From Dipteris shenzhenensis (taxonomy: Eukaryota > Polypodiophyta > Polypodiopsida > Gleicheniales): a stretch of 64,000 nt of DNA. Position numbers and translations under genes: made by a program. Positions 22,307 through 34,124 of the stretch are shown here, one piece after another; positions within the stretch are counted from its first letter, which is position 1, and each line of letters opens with the position of its first letter. The notes under the pieces were generated by a model that was given only the letters and a program-made list of their open reading frames with translations, did no database searches and had not been told where the DNA came from. The stretch lies in the NCBI GenBank assembly GCA_047967505.1, contig CM106541.1; one strand, 5' to 3'.

Positions 22307-22894
22307 CTATAAATTTTTCTTTTATATCATATGCATCTAGCATATGGTCTGAAAGTTAGGATATTCAAAAAAAATTTAAAAAGTGATGCAAATACATAAA
22401 TATGAAAGCATGTAAATTAAAGAAAAGTAAAGTGACATAAATTGAGAAAAAGGTATGGATTGAGTGATAATACGGTTAATAACTTTGTGCACTTAACATA
22501 ATTAAGTTATATGCCTCTATGATGAGATGATACACACTGTCTTTTCCTAATATAGAAAGTGGCATATAGGCAACATGATGCTAGTGCATGCATCATATTG
22601 AATATTAACACTTACACTAAATCAACATAATGCTATTACATGCATCATATTTAATATAAAAACTCCCATTAGATCAACATAAGGTTAAAGTTTGGACCAC
22701 CTTCTCATAAGTTTGTGCCATTTTATTCATAGTTCAATTCACGTTACTTCATGCAAATCTCTAGTAGTTAGTGACAGTTTGGGAGCATGCAAGGGAAACA
22801 AAATTGGATCAGGTGGAGTAAATATATGAGATTTTGGGAATTGAAAAGATCAAAAGTTGAAAATACGTTCTATTAGGTACTAGTATGGGTCTAA
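22307..22894. other. AT-rich sequence without genes
   Basis: Nothing recognisable, apart from a short imperfect duplication around ATGCTATTACATGCATCATATT at about 22575-22680. Confidence 0.4.
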
Positions 22895-23176
22895 AGCATG
22901 CATCTCCAGGACATACATATTAAAGGGTTTTATTCAATTGTACAATACAATTTCTCATAAGTAGCGTTTGTTTCAACTTACACTGAAATGTACAAGAGGA
23001 GGGTAAAAAATATAGGCTTCTCAAATTTTAAATTTATTGAAGGGATATAATTATTGATCCAAAAATTCATAGTAGGGGTATATAAAATAGATAAAATGTG
23101 GTTACAGAGGGGTTTTTTAAATACCTTTTGAATGCACGTTGTATAGCTAACTTATGTAAGGTGGAGCCCCCGAGCC
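22895..23176. mobile_element. MITE of the GGGGG-TIR family, copy 2
   Basis: The right end reads AAATACCTTTTGAATGCACG then GGTGGAGCCCCCGAG. This is the inverse of CTCGGGGGCTCCACC and matches the ends of 54827-55083. The left end near 22895 (CATACATATTAAAGGGTTTTATTCAATTG) resembles the inner left end of that element. Left boundary and target-site duplication are not resolved. Confidence 0.5.
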
Positions 23177-24234
23177 TTACATGCTAGAGCTTGGACATAA
23201 CCTGAGAAAAGAACTTCTTTAATACTGGTATCCCTAGCTCATGAATCTTGATTCTTGGGAACTCGAACTAGAACCCAACTACTGGCATCTGGCTAGGAAG
23301 GGTAATCTGAGTGCTGGAGATTACTGAGCCTAATAACAATTGTATGTGTTGATCATCCGCTCCCACGGGTGGTGGAATTGGATAACTGAGATCCCTCTAA
23401 CTACCTGCACTGCTGAAATGAGAGGGCGGGAGACTATATCCTTGAGCCAATGAATGAACTTAGCTGCATGGCCTAGGATTTTGAGGTCCAAGCCTTTGTT
23501 CTAATCATTTGGGCGAACTTCATATTGGTGCCACCAACGTGCATCTAATATGATGTTCGTGCTGATTGTATTGGTGCGTGGTCTATTGTCTTCTCACCCT
23601 GGCATCTTCAGTATGGTTGAATGTGTCACATGCACCCCTCCACTTGGGTGCAAAGTGACACATTGGCTACATTGACAAGTGTGTAATAGTTCCCTAGGAG
23701 GAGTTTTTGTCGTATGCTGTGACCCCTTTGTGAGCCCTTGTTCAGGGACATTCATGCACAAGCTACGTAAGTCAGTCTCTCAACCATAGGTCAAGTCAGA
23801 AGACCAGTCCTTATTCACTGGTACCCACTGGAGAACCGTAGGGTAGTGTTTCCATCTTATGTTTAGGGATAGGTTTAGGTCCATAGTATAGAGCCCTTCT
23901 AGGTCCCCTCAGGGCTGAAACAAGTGAAGAGAATGGTAGGGGAAGGGCTGCTTTTATAGGCTACCCTACAGCGCTCCCTAGGCTATGATTTATGGGGCCT
24001 AGGGCTATGTTTATGGGGCCAAGGGACCAGCCAACCAGCCTCAAAAACCCTATAAATAGGGGCCACCAAGCCCTCTTTCCTCATTCAATTCCCCCCCCCC
24101 CCCCCCTTCAACCTCCTACAACTCCTCAACCCCCTCTGAATAGCTTGACACTCCCTAGCGGTGGCAGTCTCAGCCTTTTGCATTAGTCAGCCCTTTGGGA
24201 AGGTGTTACATAGCACATTAGATGAGGAGTCGGG
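23177..24234. other. no gene; contains a TATA box and poly-C tract
   Basis: A TATAAATA box at 24051-24058 in a promoter-like setting and a run of 16 C at 24091-24106 suggest part of an old LTR, perhaps ending near 24210 (GGTGTTACA). No partner LTR was found. Confidence 0.4.
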
Positions 24235-25041
24235 ATAGTGAACAGAGTAAGGTTTGGGGTCTGTTTCAGCAGCTCTTTTAGTTATCTTTTACAATTTTAC
24301 ATAGCTCATTCTTAGCACTTTATTGTAGTCATCTCTCAACTCTCGTATAGGAACTATCACTCCAGCTTTCTCTCTCTCACTCATGCAATAACCGTGCATT
24401 TCGGTGGATAGCACAAGCCTCTCCCTTGCCTTGCAGAAGTGTCCTACATCATCAATGTGGACAGCATCAAGGTCTCGGTATTGGTCAGTGTTGCCTCTTA
24501 GGTCTTTGGGTCTGCTATTCGTGTGCACAGTGAGCTCTTTAGAAGCGCGTTGCATGCTCTCTCGAAGAGTGTTCTTTGTATTTCTCAGTTCTCTAAGTAT
24601 AAAGCAAATTCTCCCCTGATTGGGTGAGGGGACCCTCAATGGGTATAGGGACCCAATCGATTGTCGACTCTACTCTCTCTCTACCCTCATCTCCTTTCTC
24701 TCTATGGTAAACAACACCACTTGCTAAAGGTCTAAAGAATGCTACTTGCCTCTCATGTCTTTGGGTCTGTTATTCGTGTGCACAGTGAGCTCTTCAAAAG
24801 CGCATTGCATGTTCTCTCGAAGAGTGTTCTTTGTCTTTCTCAGTTCTCCAAGTATAAATCAAATTCTCCCTTGATTGGGGGAGGGGGCCCTCAATGGATA
24901 CAGGGACCCAATCGGTTGTCGACTCTACTCTCTCTCTGCCCTCATCTCCTTTCTCTCTCTATGGTAAACAATGCTACTTGCTAAAGGTCTAAAGAAGGCC
25001 TTGTTGTGAATTACATGATTAGATTACCGTTGCATGTTACA
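24235..25041 (+). repeat. gypsy-2 5' LTR with an internal 255-bp duplication
   Basis: Ends CCGTTGCATGTTACA directly before a primer site. Related to 18371-19267. The block from TCTTTGGGTCTGCTATTCG (24503) is repeated at 24758, so the LTR carries a 255-bp internal duplication that the other copy lacks. The left border is approximate and no 3' LTR partner was found. Confidence 0.75.
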
Positions 25042-25042
25042 T

Positions 25043-25054
25043 TGGTATCATAGC
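25043..25054 (+). other. primer binding site of gypsy-2
   Basis: TGGTATCATAGC, one base after the LTR end, is a tRNA-Met-type site with one change. A near copy (TGGTATCATATC) follows 32 bp downstream at 25075, with the same TTTGGTCTA extension. Confidence 0.7.
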
Positions 25055-25139
25055 TTTGGTCTATATCCAACGAGTGGTATCATATCTTTGGTCTAATATA
25101 TTGAATACTGTGAGTGTATGGTTGTGTTGAGATCTGGAA

Positions 25140-26600
25140 AGGACACACAATCAAATGCCATGGAAGGGTCAGGAAAAGAATTCACCCTTGAAGACTTTGA
25201 AGAGGAGAAAGACTAACAACAAGATCTGCTTCCGCCAAGTGCTCAAGGAGTGATGGCAAACCTTCTAGAGTGGAATTGGGTCCTCCTACAACAACTTGAA
25301 GAACATTCATCCTAGCTAGAAGAAAGCAAAAGATAGCTGGATTAGACAAATCAATGTTTGGAGGAAAAAGAAGCAGAAAAGCCGCTAGAAGAAAGAGGAA
25401 CCACAGATTTCAAAAAATTGCTCTTATTGATGCGTGAGGAGTGCAAAAATGAGGAGGCACTGCGACATGCAGAGCTCGCCCAGGCAAAGAGGCAACAAAA
25501 GCTTAAACCGAGAGGTGATGCTTCTCCAACACACGCAGATGTTAACCACTATGTAGGCAAGTTTAAGTGCAGTAGCCATCACCACCACAGCTTCGTCATC
25601 GACAAAGGTAACACTACTCACTCAGTCCACTTCAAATTTTGTTAAGTATGATGATAAGTGTGATCATTTAGTGATTTTGCAATTTATTCATCAGTTTGTA
25701 GCTCATTTTTTGTTAGCATGGATTCAAGATGAGCAAGACAAAGTTGACCTCACAGCCCCTCATCTTATGAGTGAGGTGATGACCTAGTGGCAACATTGGG
25801 CTAGTAAGCATATTGACATAACAACGTTTAAGATGAATTTTGTTTGGGCGACATTTGTGGCCGACCTCAAAGCCCGTTTTTCTCCCACCCCAATATATGC
25901 TTAACCTAGAGGATGAGTTTTCTCGTCTCTCTTACAACGGTTTTTTTGTGTTGACATACAGTGACAAGATCATCACACTAGCGTAGCAGTTGTGCATGAC
26001 GGAGAGCACCAAGATGAAGCAATTAATTCGAGGATTGGACACCAACATCCGTTATACCATTTGGAACTTCGACCCATCAGATTATGAGTGGGCGGGGCGC
26101 TGACATGCACAGAATCAGGAGATGATGCTAAATAGGGGAAAGCCCAAGTGGGTCTACAAAGATTTCAAAGCCCCACAGCAGTCAAACACCACGGTGGGTA
26201 AGGATCAGAAGAAGGACAACCTGTTTCAAAAGAAAGACGGCCAAGCTTGTGGTCAAAAGAAGGAGTCCAAGCCCAAGATGAATCCAGATGAGAACGCTAA
26301 AGCGAGCATTATGGGAGGCTATCTACAGCCCAACAAGTAGAAGCAATACCACCAAGAACATTGCTGCTTTCATTGCCACCATATCGCTGGGCATGGCAAG
26401 AAGGATTGTCTCAAGTGGCTTATCGAGAAGGCTATGAAAGCGCCTACTTTGTCGTGGCCAATGCATTGGCACTTCTAGTCTCGCCTCCATCCTTAGCTAT
26501 GAATGCCTTCTTCCCTGCTTTGAACGCTGTTCCCATGGTGCTCTTTCAAGATAAGAAGGAGAGCGATTTCTAAGATCAAAAGGAGCTCATTCGAGCATAC
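25140..26600 (+). pseudogene. gypsy-2 gag, heavily decayed
   Basis: Fragments in several frames: an acidic N-terminal segment, a Lys/Glu/Gln-rich helix at 25358-25500, a gag core, and a basic linker (26122-26340). The linker is followed by a zinc-knuckle-like CFHCHHIAGHGKKDC at about 26365-26410, which has one extra residue between the second Cys and the His compared with the usual CX2CX4HX4C. Multiple stops and frame changes are present. Confidence 0.7.
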
Positions 26601-26609
26601 GGCATAGCT

Positions 26610-27100
26610 AACGGGCATCAGTTTATTGTCCTATTCGATATGGGGAGTTCAGAAGATGCCATCTCCCCTCACCTTGCCAAGACAAGTCGATGGCACCTTG
26701 GTGTCTCACGAGCTTGCAATGGATGGGTTCATGCCCGGCTTGTGCACACATCATGCATAATGCCATCCATTTCACTTTTTCAGTTTAGAAGGCCATGTTT
26801 GCGCGGGATTTTATTTTGACTCCTTTGATGGGGTGCGACATGATCCTTAAGATTCAGTGGTTCCATGAGCATATACTAACACCTGATTGGTGGCAGGACA
26901 CCTTCACTATTGTGGAAGGTTTATCGCGGCGATCGGAGCATACTAGGGATTCTGTTAATCTTGCATATTCAAGCAGGTTGTGCTGCCTGCAAGGGTGTCA
27001 TGTGTGCACTTGTCTACATACAGTGCCAAATCACTGCAATTAAAGCCGCTCCTTCGATTGGGCAAGCAATGGTAGATCTACTCCAAGAGTTCTAAGATAT
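26610..27100 (+). pseudogene. gypsy-2 protease, active site altered
   Basis: The segment VLFDMGSSEDAISPHLAK corresponds to the retropepsin motif usually LIDSGSTHNFIS. The Ser/Thr after the catalytic Asp is Met here. The second half (FILTPLMGCDMILKIQWF) matches the VLPL.GYDVVLG.DWL segment. Stops and frame shifts separate them. Confidence 0.65.
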
Positions 27101-27189
27101 CATGCTCCGGGATGATCTGTCACCCCAGCTTTCTCCCAATCGACCGGAAGACCATCACATTGATCTACTTCTATGGACTTGACACCTCC

Positions 27190-28560
27190 AAGTAAGTTTT
27201 CGTATCGACTTTCCAAGTATATGGAGGTGGAGTTAGAGCATCAATTGTCTTAATTAGTGCACGCAAGGTTTATTAGTCCTTCTTCGCCTTTTGTTGCATG
27301 CATTCTATTTGTGACAAAGAAGGATAATGTTGCATGACTATATGTCAAGTGCAGAGCACTCAACAAGCTTACAGTAACCAACAAGTTTCCTATGCCTTGC
27401 ATCAGGTATATCTTGGAACAATTCAATGGTGCAAATTTTTTCTCAAAGATTGTCCTCAAGAGTGGCTACCATCAAGTCCGAATTTTTAAAGCTGACATCC
27501 CATAGATAGCTTTCCAAATAGAGCAAGCTCATTACAAGTTCATCGTCATGCCCTTTGGTTTGAAGAATGCACCACCAACATTCAACAAGATGATGTCACG
27601 GGTATTTGCAGAGTATATTATAAAGTTCTTGTTCATCTTTCTCGATGATATCCTTATCTTTTTCGCTATAGTCGAGAAGCGTATTAAGGATGTGCGATGT
27701 GCCCTAGAGTTATTACATGATAACTACCTATACCTCAACGCAAAGAAAAATGAATTCAGCTTGTTGGAAATTCAGTATTTGGGCTACATCATTAGTGCTC
27801 AAGGGATTCGATTGGACCCAAAGAAATTCAAGCTATCACAAGTTGGGCTATCCCCATGATGGCTCAGGAGATCCGATCATTTGTGGGTTTGTGTCAAGCA
27901 TACAGCTCACACATGGATGGTTTTTCGACACATGCAGCCCCTCTTATAGATTTACTCAAGGGGGTAAAGACATGTGGACAAAAAGTTTAAGTCACAGAAC
28001 AAAAAGTTCAAGTCACAGGCAAAGCTTTGCAGGCCTTCCATGACTAGCAATGGTTGGCCATGACAGCACCAGTTATGAAGATTGCCTCTTGGGATGATCC
28101 ATTTCTGGTAATCACAGACGTTAGAAATGTCGCCATCAGGGCAATTTTACAGCAAGAAGATAGGCATGTGGCATATTACAACAAAAAGCTTAATGCTGAA
28201 AAGTTATGATAGAGAGCTCCTCGGTGCCCTCTAGGCATTAAAAGATTGGAAGCCTTTTCTATATGGATGGACTTTCACAGTTAAGACAGATCACCAAGCC
28301 CTTAAGCAGCTTCAGACAATGCCTAATGCGCAATGGAGCGATCAGCAACAACGATGGAGCCAGATATTCTAGTAGTTTGGGGGAATGATTGAGTACGTTT
28401 CGAGCAAAAACAAACCCCTTGTCGATGCTCTCAGTCGTAAAGGTTCCATCCAGACCATTGAGCAGGCCACTGTGCTCGAAATCAAAGGAAAGGATCTTGA
28501 TAGCATGGAGGCACAATACACAGAATTAGTAGAGTTTGACACATAGTTCTAGTTAGCCAC
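27190..28560 (+). pseudogene. gypsy-2 reverse transcriptase and RNase H, decayed
   Basis: RT motifs include ALNKLTVTNKFPMP, FSKIVLKSGYHQVRI, MPFGLKNAPPTFNKMM and FIFLDDILIF, with both catalytic Asp kept. The best open stretch is 27548-27859. RNase H remnants follow, with VKTDHQALK and VDALSRKG near 28275-28440. Many stops are present, and the N-terminal Asp region is unclear. More degraded than gypsy-1. Confidence 0.85.
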
Positions 28561-28565
28561 GATGC

Positions 28566-29280
28566 TTGCTTCAGGCCATTTCATTAGAGGACGGTTGGCT
28601 TTTCTATAAGAAAAGATTATGTGTACTCAAAGACAAATGGCAGTTGCTTCTTCATGATGCCCATGACATCCTTACTGGTGGTCACAAAGGTATCAAGGGG
28701 ACTTTGGAGAAGTCAGAGTGCTATTTCTATTGGCCAAAGATGCGAAAGGATGTATACGGTTATGTTCGAAATTGTCAGATATGCCAAAAGTTCAAGGATT
28801 CCCACAAGAAAGCGGTAGGCTTACTTGTGCCATTGCCAATCCTTGATGGTACTTTTCAAGACATAGGTATGGATTTTGTGGGGCTACTTCCAGTATCCGC
28901 AGGTACACGTAATACTCAATGTCTTACTATTATTGTCACTTAAGTAAATATTATATGCTTATTCCTTGCAAACAAATGGCCATCGCTGAAGGTGTAGCTC
29001 ATTTGTTTATCAAGTATTGGTATCCCATTGGAGGGTTGCCAAAGACCATCACATCCGACAGGGACTCCAAGTTTATGTCTAGCTTTTGGTGAGCCTTGTT
29101 TGATAATTTTGGTACTAAGCTACAGATGTCCAGTGCTTTCCATCCGCAATCGAACGGCGAGATGAAAAAAAATAATGGTATGGTAATTAATATTTTGAAA
29201 TCATATTGCCATGATGCTCAAGGAAAGTGAGAGTAGTTTCTTCCACTTGCGCAGACCATTCTGAATGATAATTGGTAATA
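28566..29280 (+). pseudogene. gypsy-2 integrase, catalytic Glu replaced
   Basis: The zinc finger (HDAHDILTGGHKG and CQICQKFK) and core start (IGMDFVGLLP) lie in a 125-residue open stretch. The frame changes near 28940. The second Asp is in TSDRDSKFMS near 29050. The third motif reads HPQSNGEMKKNN, where the catalytic Glu of the usual NGQTE motif has become Lys. The core breaks off at ILNDNW, where foreign sequence begins. Confidence 0.85.
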
Positions 29281-29645
29281 TCAGGATTGAAATTGAAGCT
29301 CTAATACCAATTTAAGGAGATGGTGACTACACTCGCTCTCTCTCCTACACACTATCAATGAACTGAGAGAATGGAGCACTCACAAGCAAGGTGGAACTAT
29401 GAAGTGAGTGCTACACATTGATGCGGAATATAATGGGCCTCCAAGGATGGAACAAGAAAAGAATAACTGAATGCCCAAAGGGCTAAATACAAATGTATGA
29501 AGGGGTTGAAACCCTCACTGCAAAACTGTAGAAGAAAGTATGGAGGGAATACACTACAAAACTGAGGTAGGCTGATGAGGCCTGTTGGTTGGAGCCCTGG
29601 AGAGGATGATCTGAGGCTGGAGTGAAGGCTGAATTGACTTGGAGA
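29281..29645 (-). mobile_element. minus-strand LTR and primer-site remnant inside gypsy-2
   Basis: On the minus strand TTGGTATTAGAGCTTC (about 29300-29316) resembles a tRNA-Met primer site, and LTR-like sequence lies to its right. The part 29463-29633 is the second copy of the repeat at 13794-13985. Gypsy-2 integrase sequence between ILNDNW and the downstream YADEQRR segment is missing, so the insertion came with a deletion. Confidence 0.6.
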
Positions 29646-29990
29646 GTATGAATGCCTTTCTGCAATTGTCTTAAAAGAATATGCAGGATGCCCAAGGCAT
29701 GCATAAGAAGTATGCGGATGAACAGAGGAGGTATCTCTCTTTTGAAGAAGGGGATTATGTGCACTTATGCCTCCATAAGAACCGTTATGCCTCACTGAAA
29801 GGTAACATCAACACGAAGCTTGCTCACAGGTATTACGGTCCCTACAGGATCATCTGCAAAGTTGGCGAGGTGGTGTATGAGTTGGAGCTACCCAGGACCT
29901 CCAAGATTCATATTGTTTTCCATGTGTCCTTGCTGAAGCCACATGTCGGACAGCATGTCCAAGTCCTTCCTATTCTTAGACGTGATTGAC
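29646..29990 (+). pseudogene. gypsy-2 integrase C-terminal domain
   Basis: Resumes with KKYADEQRRYLSFEEGDYVH, then LAHRYYGPYRII and HIVFHVSLLKPH, the integrase C-terminal fold found after the core. No clear chromodomain follows. The frame ends near 29989. Confidence 0.85.
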
Positions 29991-30483
29991 GAATCCAAGA
30001 AAGAAGATGACCATGTGAGAGCATGGCCTCAAAGTTTGGATCCAAGTCGTACTTTAGGTTCATGACTAAATGTTCCGTTCCTCCTCCTGGTTGATTTCAG
30101 CTCATTGTCATCCATTATGTTCATGCTCGCACTGTTCTTTTCGATGTATTTTCGGTCTCAAATATCTGGATCCAAGTCACACTTTACGTTCATGACTAAA
30201 TGTTCCATTCTTCCTGGTTGATTTCAGCTTATTGTCATCGATTATGTTCATGCTCGAACTATTCTTTTTTATGTCCTTTTGGTTGTAAACTGTTGCAAAT
30301 TTTTGTTTTGCCTGTCACACTCAGTTCCAAATTGCACTTTTGCTTTGCATGTGTTTGCATCTAGGCATCAATTTAGTTCTAAACTGCACTTCTGCTTTGC
30401 GTGTGCTTGCATCTAGGCACCGGTCTGTTTACATTTTTGTCGGTTCTTTTTGTTGTGGTTTTCAACAATCCTTGATTAGGTGT
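29991..30483 (+). other. 3' part of gypsy-2 with two small tandem duplications
   Basis: A block from GGATCCAAGTCGTACTTTA (about 30048) is repeated at about 30168. The block TTCCAAATTGCACTTTTGCTTTGC (about 30325) is repeated about 70 bp later. No 3' LTR is seen before gypsy-3 begins at 30484. Confidence 0.6.
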
Positions 30484-31479
30484 TGTTATGGATAAATTTG
30501 TCTAAGGAAAAAGGCATTAATATGTGTGTGTGTTTGTATGTGTGGCAATAGTATAATAAAATATGGTGTGCATAGGGCCCAGGGTTGAGGTGGCAGGGCA
30601 TGACCATGTGCCACCCTTCCACGTAAGAGGAGCCATAAGGTGTGTTGTACATAATCTATGGTAGTAATATTATAAAATGTAAGGTGGCATGGCTCCTCCA
30701 TGTGCCACCCCTCCACCTAGGCTGCATTTAGTGAGATATGGCTCAAAGTCCATGGGAGAAGTAATATAAAATAGGTGGAGATGGATATTATATTGGGTTA
30801 TTCCCTCCAGATAGGATAGGCCCATGTGGGGGAGGTATAGATAGTCCAAGGATGCAAGTTAAATAATGGGGAAAGTAGGATGAGGTGGCAAGATTCCTTG
30901 TGCCAACCCTCCACTTGTCCTCTTAGATGTTTGAACATATTATAAAATTGGGAGAGACCAAGGGAGTATCATAGACTTGAGATTTGGGGCTTGATTTATG
31001 TGAAAAAATGAAGCAAAGGGTTTTCGCACACAATTGAGAGTGCGTAACCGCCTAGCCCACATGGGAGACTTTTCCACACACACCATACATGTGGGAGGAT
31101 GCATTCCTTGGGAGAGAGCCTCTCTCTTGGCTATAAAAGGAGGGGGCTATTCCTTGATGAGACATGCTGATTCTTGTAAAGCCACCTAGCTAGTACTTTG
31201 ATTTCTCCCTTTCCTTCCTTTCAAAATAAAGCATGGTCCTCTTCCCTTGATGTCTCCATGTTTACATTTCTCCTCCCTTCATGTACATGCTTCTCTTTCC
31301 CCTCTCCCTTTCCCCTTGTGTCATAGTCTCCCTCTTCATTCCCTCCCCTTCTAATTCCTTTTCCCCTCCCATGATAACGCTTCGCCCTCACGTTCTCCTT
31401 TCCTCTATGGCCCTCGAGTGTCGCCATGCTTAGCCTCTAGCCTCTAGTCTTGAATTCTTTTTTGGCTAATAGAAATGGT
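30484..31479 (+). repeat. gypsy-3 5' LTR, part shared with the 3' LTR
   Basis: About 1 kb, closely similar to 40595-41579. It contains (GT)-rich sequence near the start, two GGTGGCA...GCC...CCTCCAC blocks and a TATA box at 31131. Compared with the 3' LTR, the similarity ends at CTAATAG (31479). Confidence 0.85.
31131..31140 (+). promoter_or_regulatory. LTR TATA box, first copy
   Basis: CTATAAAAGG in TTGGCTATAAAAGGAGGGGG, conserved at 32480 and 41239. Confidence 0.7.
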
Positions 31480-32479
31480 GTGGCTGATGGGATCAAAATC
31501 TCCATAGCTAGTGGTATGAAATCTGTTACTCCTACGACTGGGTGCGGCACTATGGCCTCTTCCATGCATAGTTCTCTTCTTTTGCACCTCTAAACTGTGT
31601 GCCTCCCTATCTCTATGGCTGTGAAACCTCCTTGCTTCTGCACTTTCAGTTTGCCTGCTTTCTGCTCATGGTTCCTACGTGTATTCTGGCCGATGAATCT
31701 TTTGCTCGTATCGGTCACATCTGCAGAACCGTATCATCTGTGCTCCTTCAGAGTTCCTGTGCATGCATTCGATTCATGCGTCTACTGTGTTCACTCGCGC
31801 GATAGTTTTCTGGGCTCCTGCGTCTTCTGGTCACAGATAGTTTTCTCGCTTCGCGCGTTTACTGTGTTCACCCACGTGACAGTTTTTTGGGCTGCTACGT
31901 CTTCTGGTCGCGGACAGTTTTTTGAGTTTCTACAAAATTGTAACAGTAGATCCCGCACCCCCCTTTCGTGCATAGTTCTCTTCTTTTGTGCCTCTAAACT
32001 GTGTGCCTCCCTATCTCTACGGCTGCAAAACCTCCCTGCTTCTGCACTTTCAGTCTGCCTACTTTCTACTCTCGGTTCCTACGTGTATTCTGGCTCATGA
32101 ATCTTCTGCTTGTACCGGTCGCATCTACAGAACCGTATCATTTGTCCTCCTTTAGAGTTCCTGCGCGCGCATTCGATTCGCACGTCTACTGTGTTCACCT
32201 GCACGACAATTTTCTGGGCTCCTGCGTCTTTTGGTCGTGGACAGTTTTCTCGCTTCGTGCGTTTACTGTGTTCACCCACGCGACAGTTTTTTGGGCTGCT
32301 ACGTCTTCTAGTCGCGGACAGTTTTTTGAGATATGGGGCTTGATTTATGTGGAAAAATGAGGCAAAGGGTTGTCGCACACAATTGAGAGTGCGTAACTGC
32401 CTAGCTTACATGGGAGACTTTTCCACACACACCATACATGTGGGAGGATGCATTCATTGGGAGAGAGCCTCTCTCTTGG

Positions 32480-32489
32480 CTATAAAAGG
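32480..32489 (+). promoter_or_regulatory. LTR TATA box, duplicated copy
   Basis: Same CTATAAAAGG context as 31131, carried in the second tandem unit. The 5' LTR therefore has two potential promoters 1349 bp apart. Confidence 0.7.
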
Positions 32490-33984
32490 AGGGGGCTATT
32501 CCTTGATGAGACACGTTGATTCTTGTAAAGCCACCTAGCTAGTACTTTGATTTCTCCCTTCCCTTCCTTTCAAAATAAAGCATGGTCCTCTTCCCTCGAT
32601 GTCTCCATCTTTACATTCCTCCTCCCTTCATGTACATGCTTCTCTTTCCCCTCTCCCTTTTCCCTTGTGTCATAGTCTCCCTCCTCATTCCTTCCCCTTC
32701 TAATTCCTTTTCCCTTTCCATGATAACGCTTCGGCCCTCACGTTCTCCTTTCCTCTATGGCCCTCGAGCGTCGCCATGCTTAGCCTCTAGCCACTAGTCC
32801 TGATTTCTTTTCCGGCTAATAGAAATGGTGTGGCTACTGGGATCAAAATTTCCATGGCTAGTGGTATGAAATTTGTTACTTCTACGACTAGGTGCGGCAC
32901 TGCGGCCTCTTCCATGCACAGTTCTCTTGTTTTGCACCTCTAAACTATGTGCTTCCCTATCTCTACGGCTATAAAACCTCTCTGTTTCTATACTTTCAGT
33001 CTGCCAGCTTTCTGCTCACGGTTCCTATGTGTATTCTGGCCAACGAATCTTTTGCTCCTACCGATCACATCTGTAGAACCGTATCATCTGTGCTCCTTCA
33101 GAGTTCCTGCATGCGCATTTGATTCGCACGTCTACTGTGTTCACCTGCGCGATAGTTTTCTGGGCTCCTGCGTCTCTTGGTCGCGGATAGTTTTCTCACT
33201 TCACACGTTTACTGTGTTCACCCGCGTGACAGTTTTCTGGGTTGCTACGTCTTTTGGTCACGGATAATTTTTTTGAGTTTCTGCAAAATTGTAACAGCAG
33301 ATCTCGCACCCCCCTTCCGTGTACAGTTCTCTTCTTTTGCGCCTCTAAACTATGTGCCTCCCTATCTCTATGGCTGCAAAACCTCCTTGCTTCTGCACTT
33401 TCAGTCTACCTGCTTTCTACTCTCGGTTCCTATGTGTATTCTGGCCGACGAATCTTCTACTTATACCGGTCGCATCTGCAGAACCGTATCATCTGTGCTC
33501 CTTCAGAGTTCTTGCACGTGCATTCGATTTGCGCGTCTACTGTGTTCACCCGCACGACAATTTTCTGGGCTCATGCGTCTTCTGGTCGCGGACAATTTTC
33601 TCGCTTCGTGCGTTTACTGTCTTCACCCACACGACAGTTTTTTGGGCTGCTACGTCTTCTGGTCGTAGATAGTTTTTTGAGATGAAGCCTTTTTGCTCAT
33701 GGTTCCTACTTGTATTCTTGCCGACGAATCTTCTGCTCGTACCGATCGCATCTACAAAACTGTATCATCTATGCTCCTTTAGAGTTCCTGCACACGCATT
33801 CGATTCGCGCGTCTATATGTTCACCCGCGTGACAGTTTTCTAGGCTCCTGCATCTTCTGGTCGCGGGCAGTTTTCTCGCTTTGAGCGTTTACTGTGTTCA
33901 CCTGCGCGACAGTTTTTTGGGCTGCTACGTCTTCTGGTCGCGGACAGTTTTTTTGAGTTTCTACAAAACTGTAACAGCAGATCC

Positions 33985-34124
33985 CGTGCCCCCCCTCTCT
34001 CTTCTCTTCTTCTCTTTCTCTTTCTCTTCTCCTTCTCCTCTCCTCTCTTTTTATTAAAGCGTAGGATTTGAACCCAAGACCTCCCCCTTCACAAAAGGGA
34101 GACTTATCATTGGGCCAACAAGTT
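33985..34124 (-). repeat. possible tRNA-derived SINE fragment
   Basis: On the minus strand an A-box-like TGGCCCAATGATAAG (34117-34103) is followed by a B-box-like GGTTCAAATCC (34074-34064). The starts are 43 bases apart, as in tRNA genes. A GA-rich stretch follows (34060-33985). The acceptor stem does not pair, so it is not a functional tRNA. Confidence 0.45.

Larger units (their letters stand above)
30977..33985 (+). repeat. tandem array of ~1350-bp units in the 5' LTR, with ~404-bp subrepeats
   Basis: TTGAGAT junctions at 30977, 32326 and 33677 mark units of 1349 and 1351 bp plus a third unit that has lost its first part. Each full unit holds LTR promoter sequence followed by two copies of a ~404-bp subrepeat starting AGTTCTCTTC (31570, 31974, 32920, 33324). 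Inside each subrepeat a ~76-bp block (TTTACTGTGTTCACC...GGTCGCGGACAGTTTT) is itself doubled. The long overlapping frames here are open in several phases and look non-coding. Confidence 0.9.

Noticed and set aside
31590-33690. Cys/Phe/Ser-rich ORFs of 100-167 residues
   Set aside because: Open in several phases across a tandem array, with no conserved start, domain or codon bias.
34057-34124. Functional tRNA gene
   Set aside because: A and B boxes are present, but the acceptor and anticodon stems do not pair properly.
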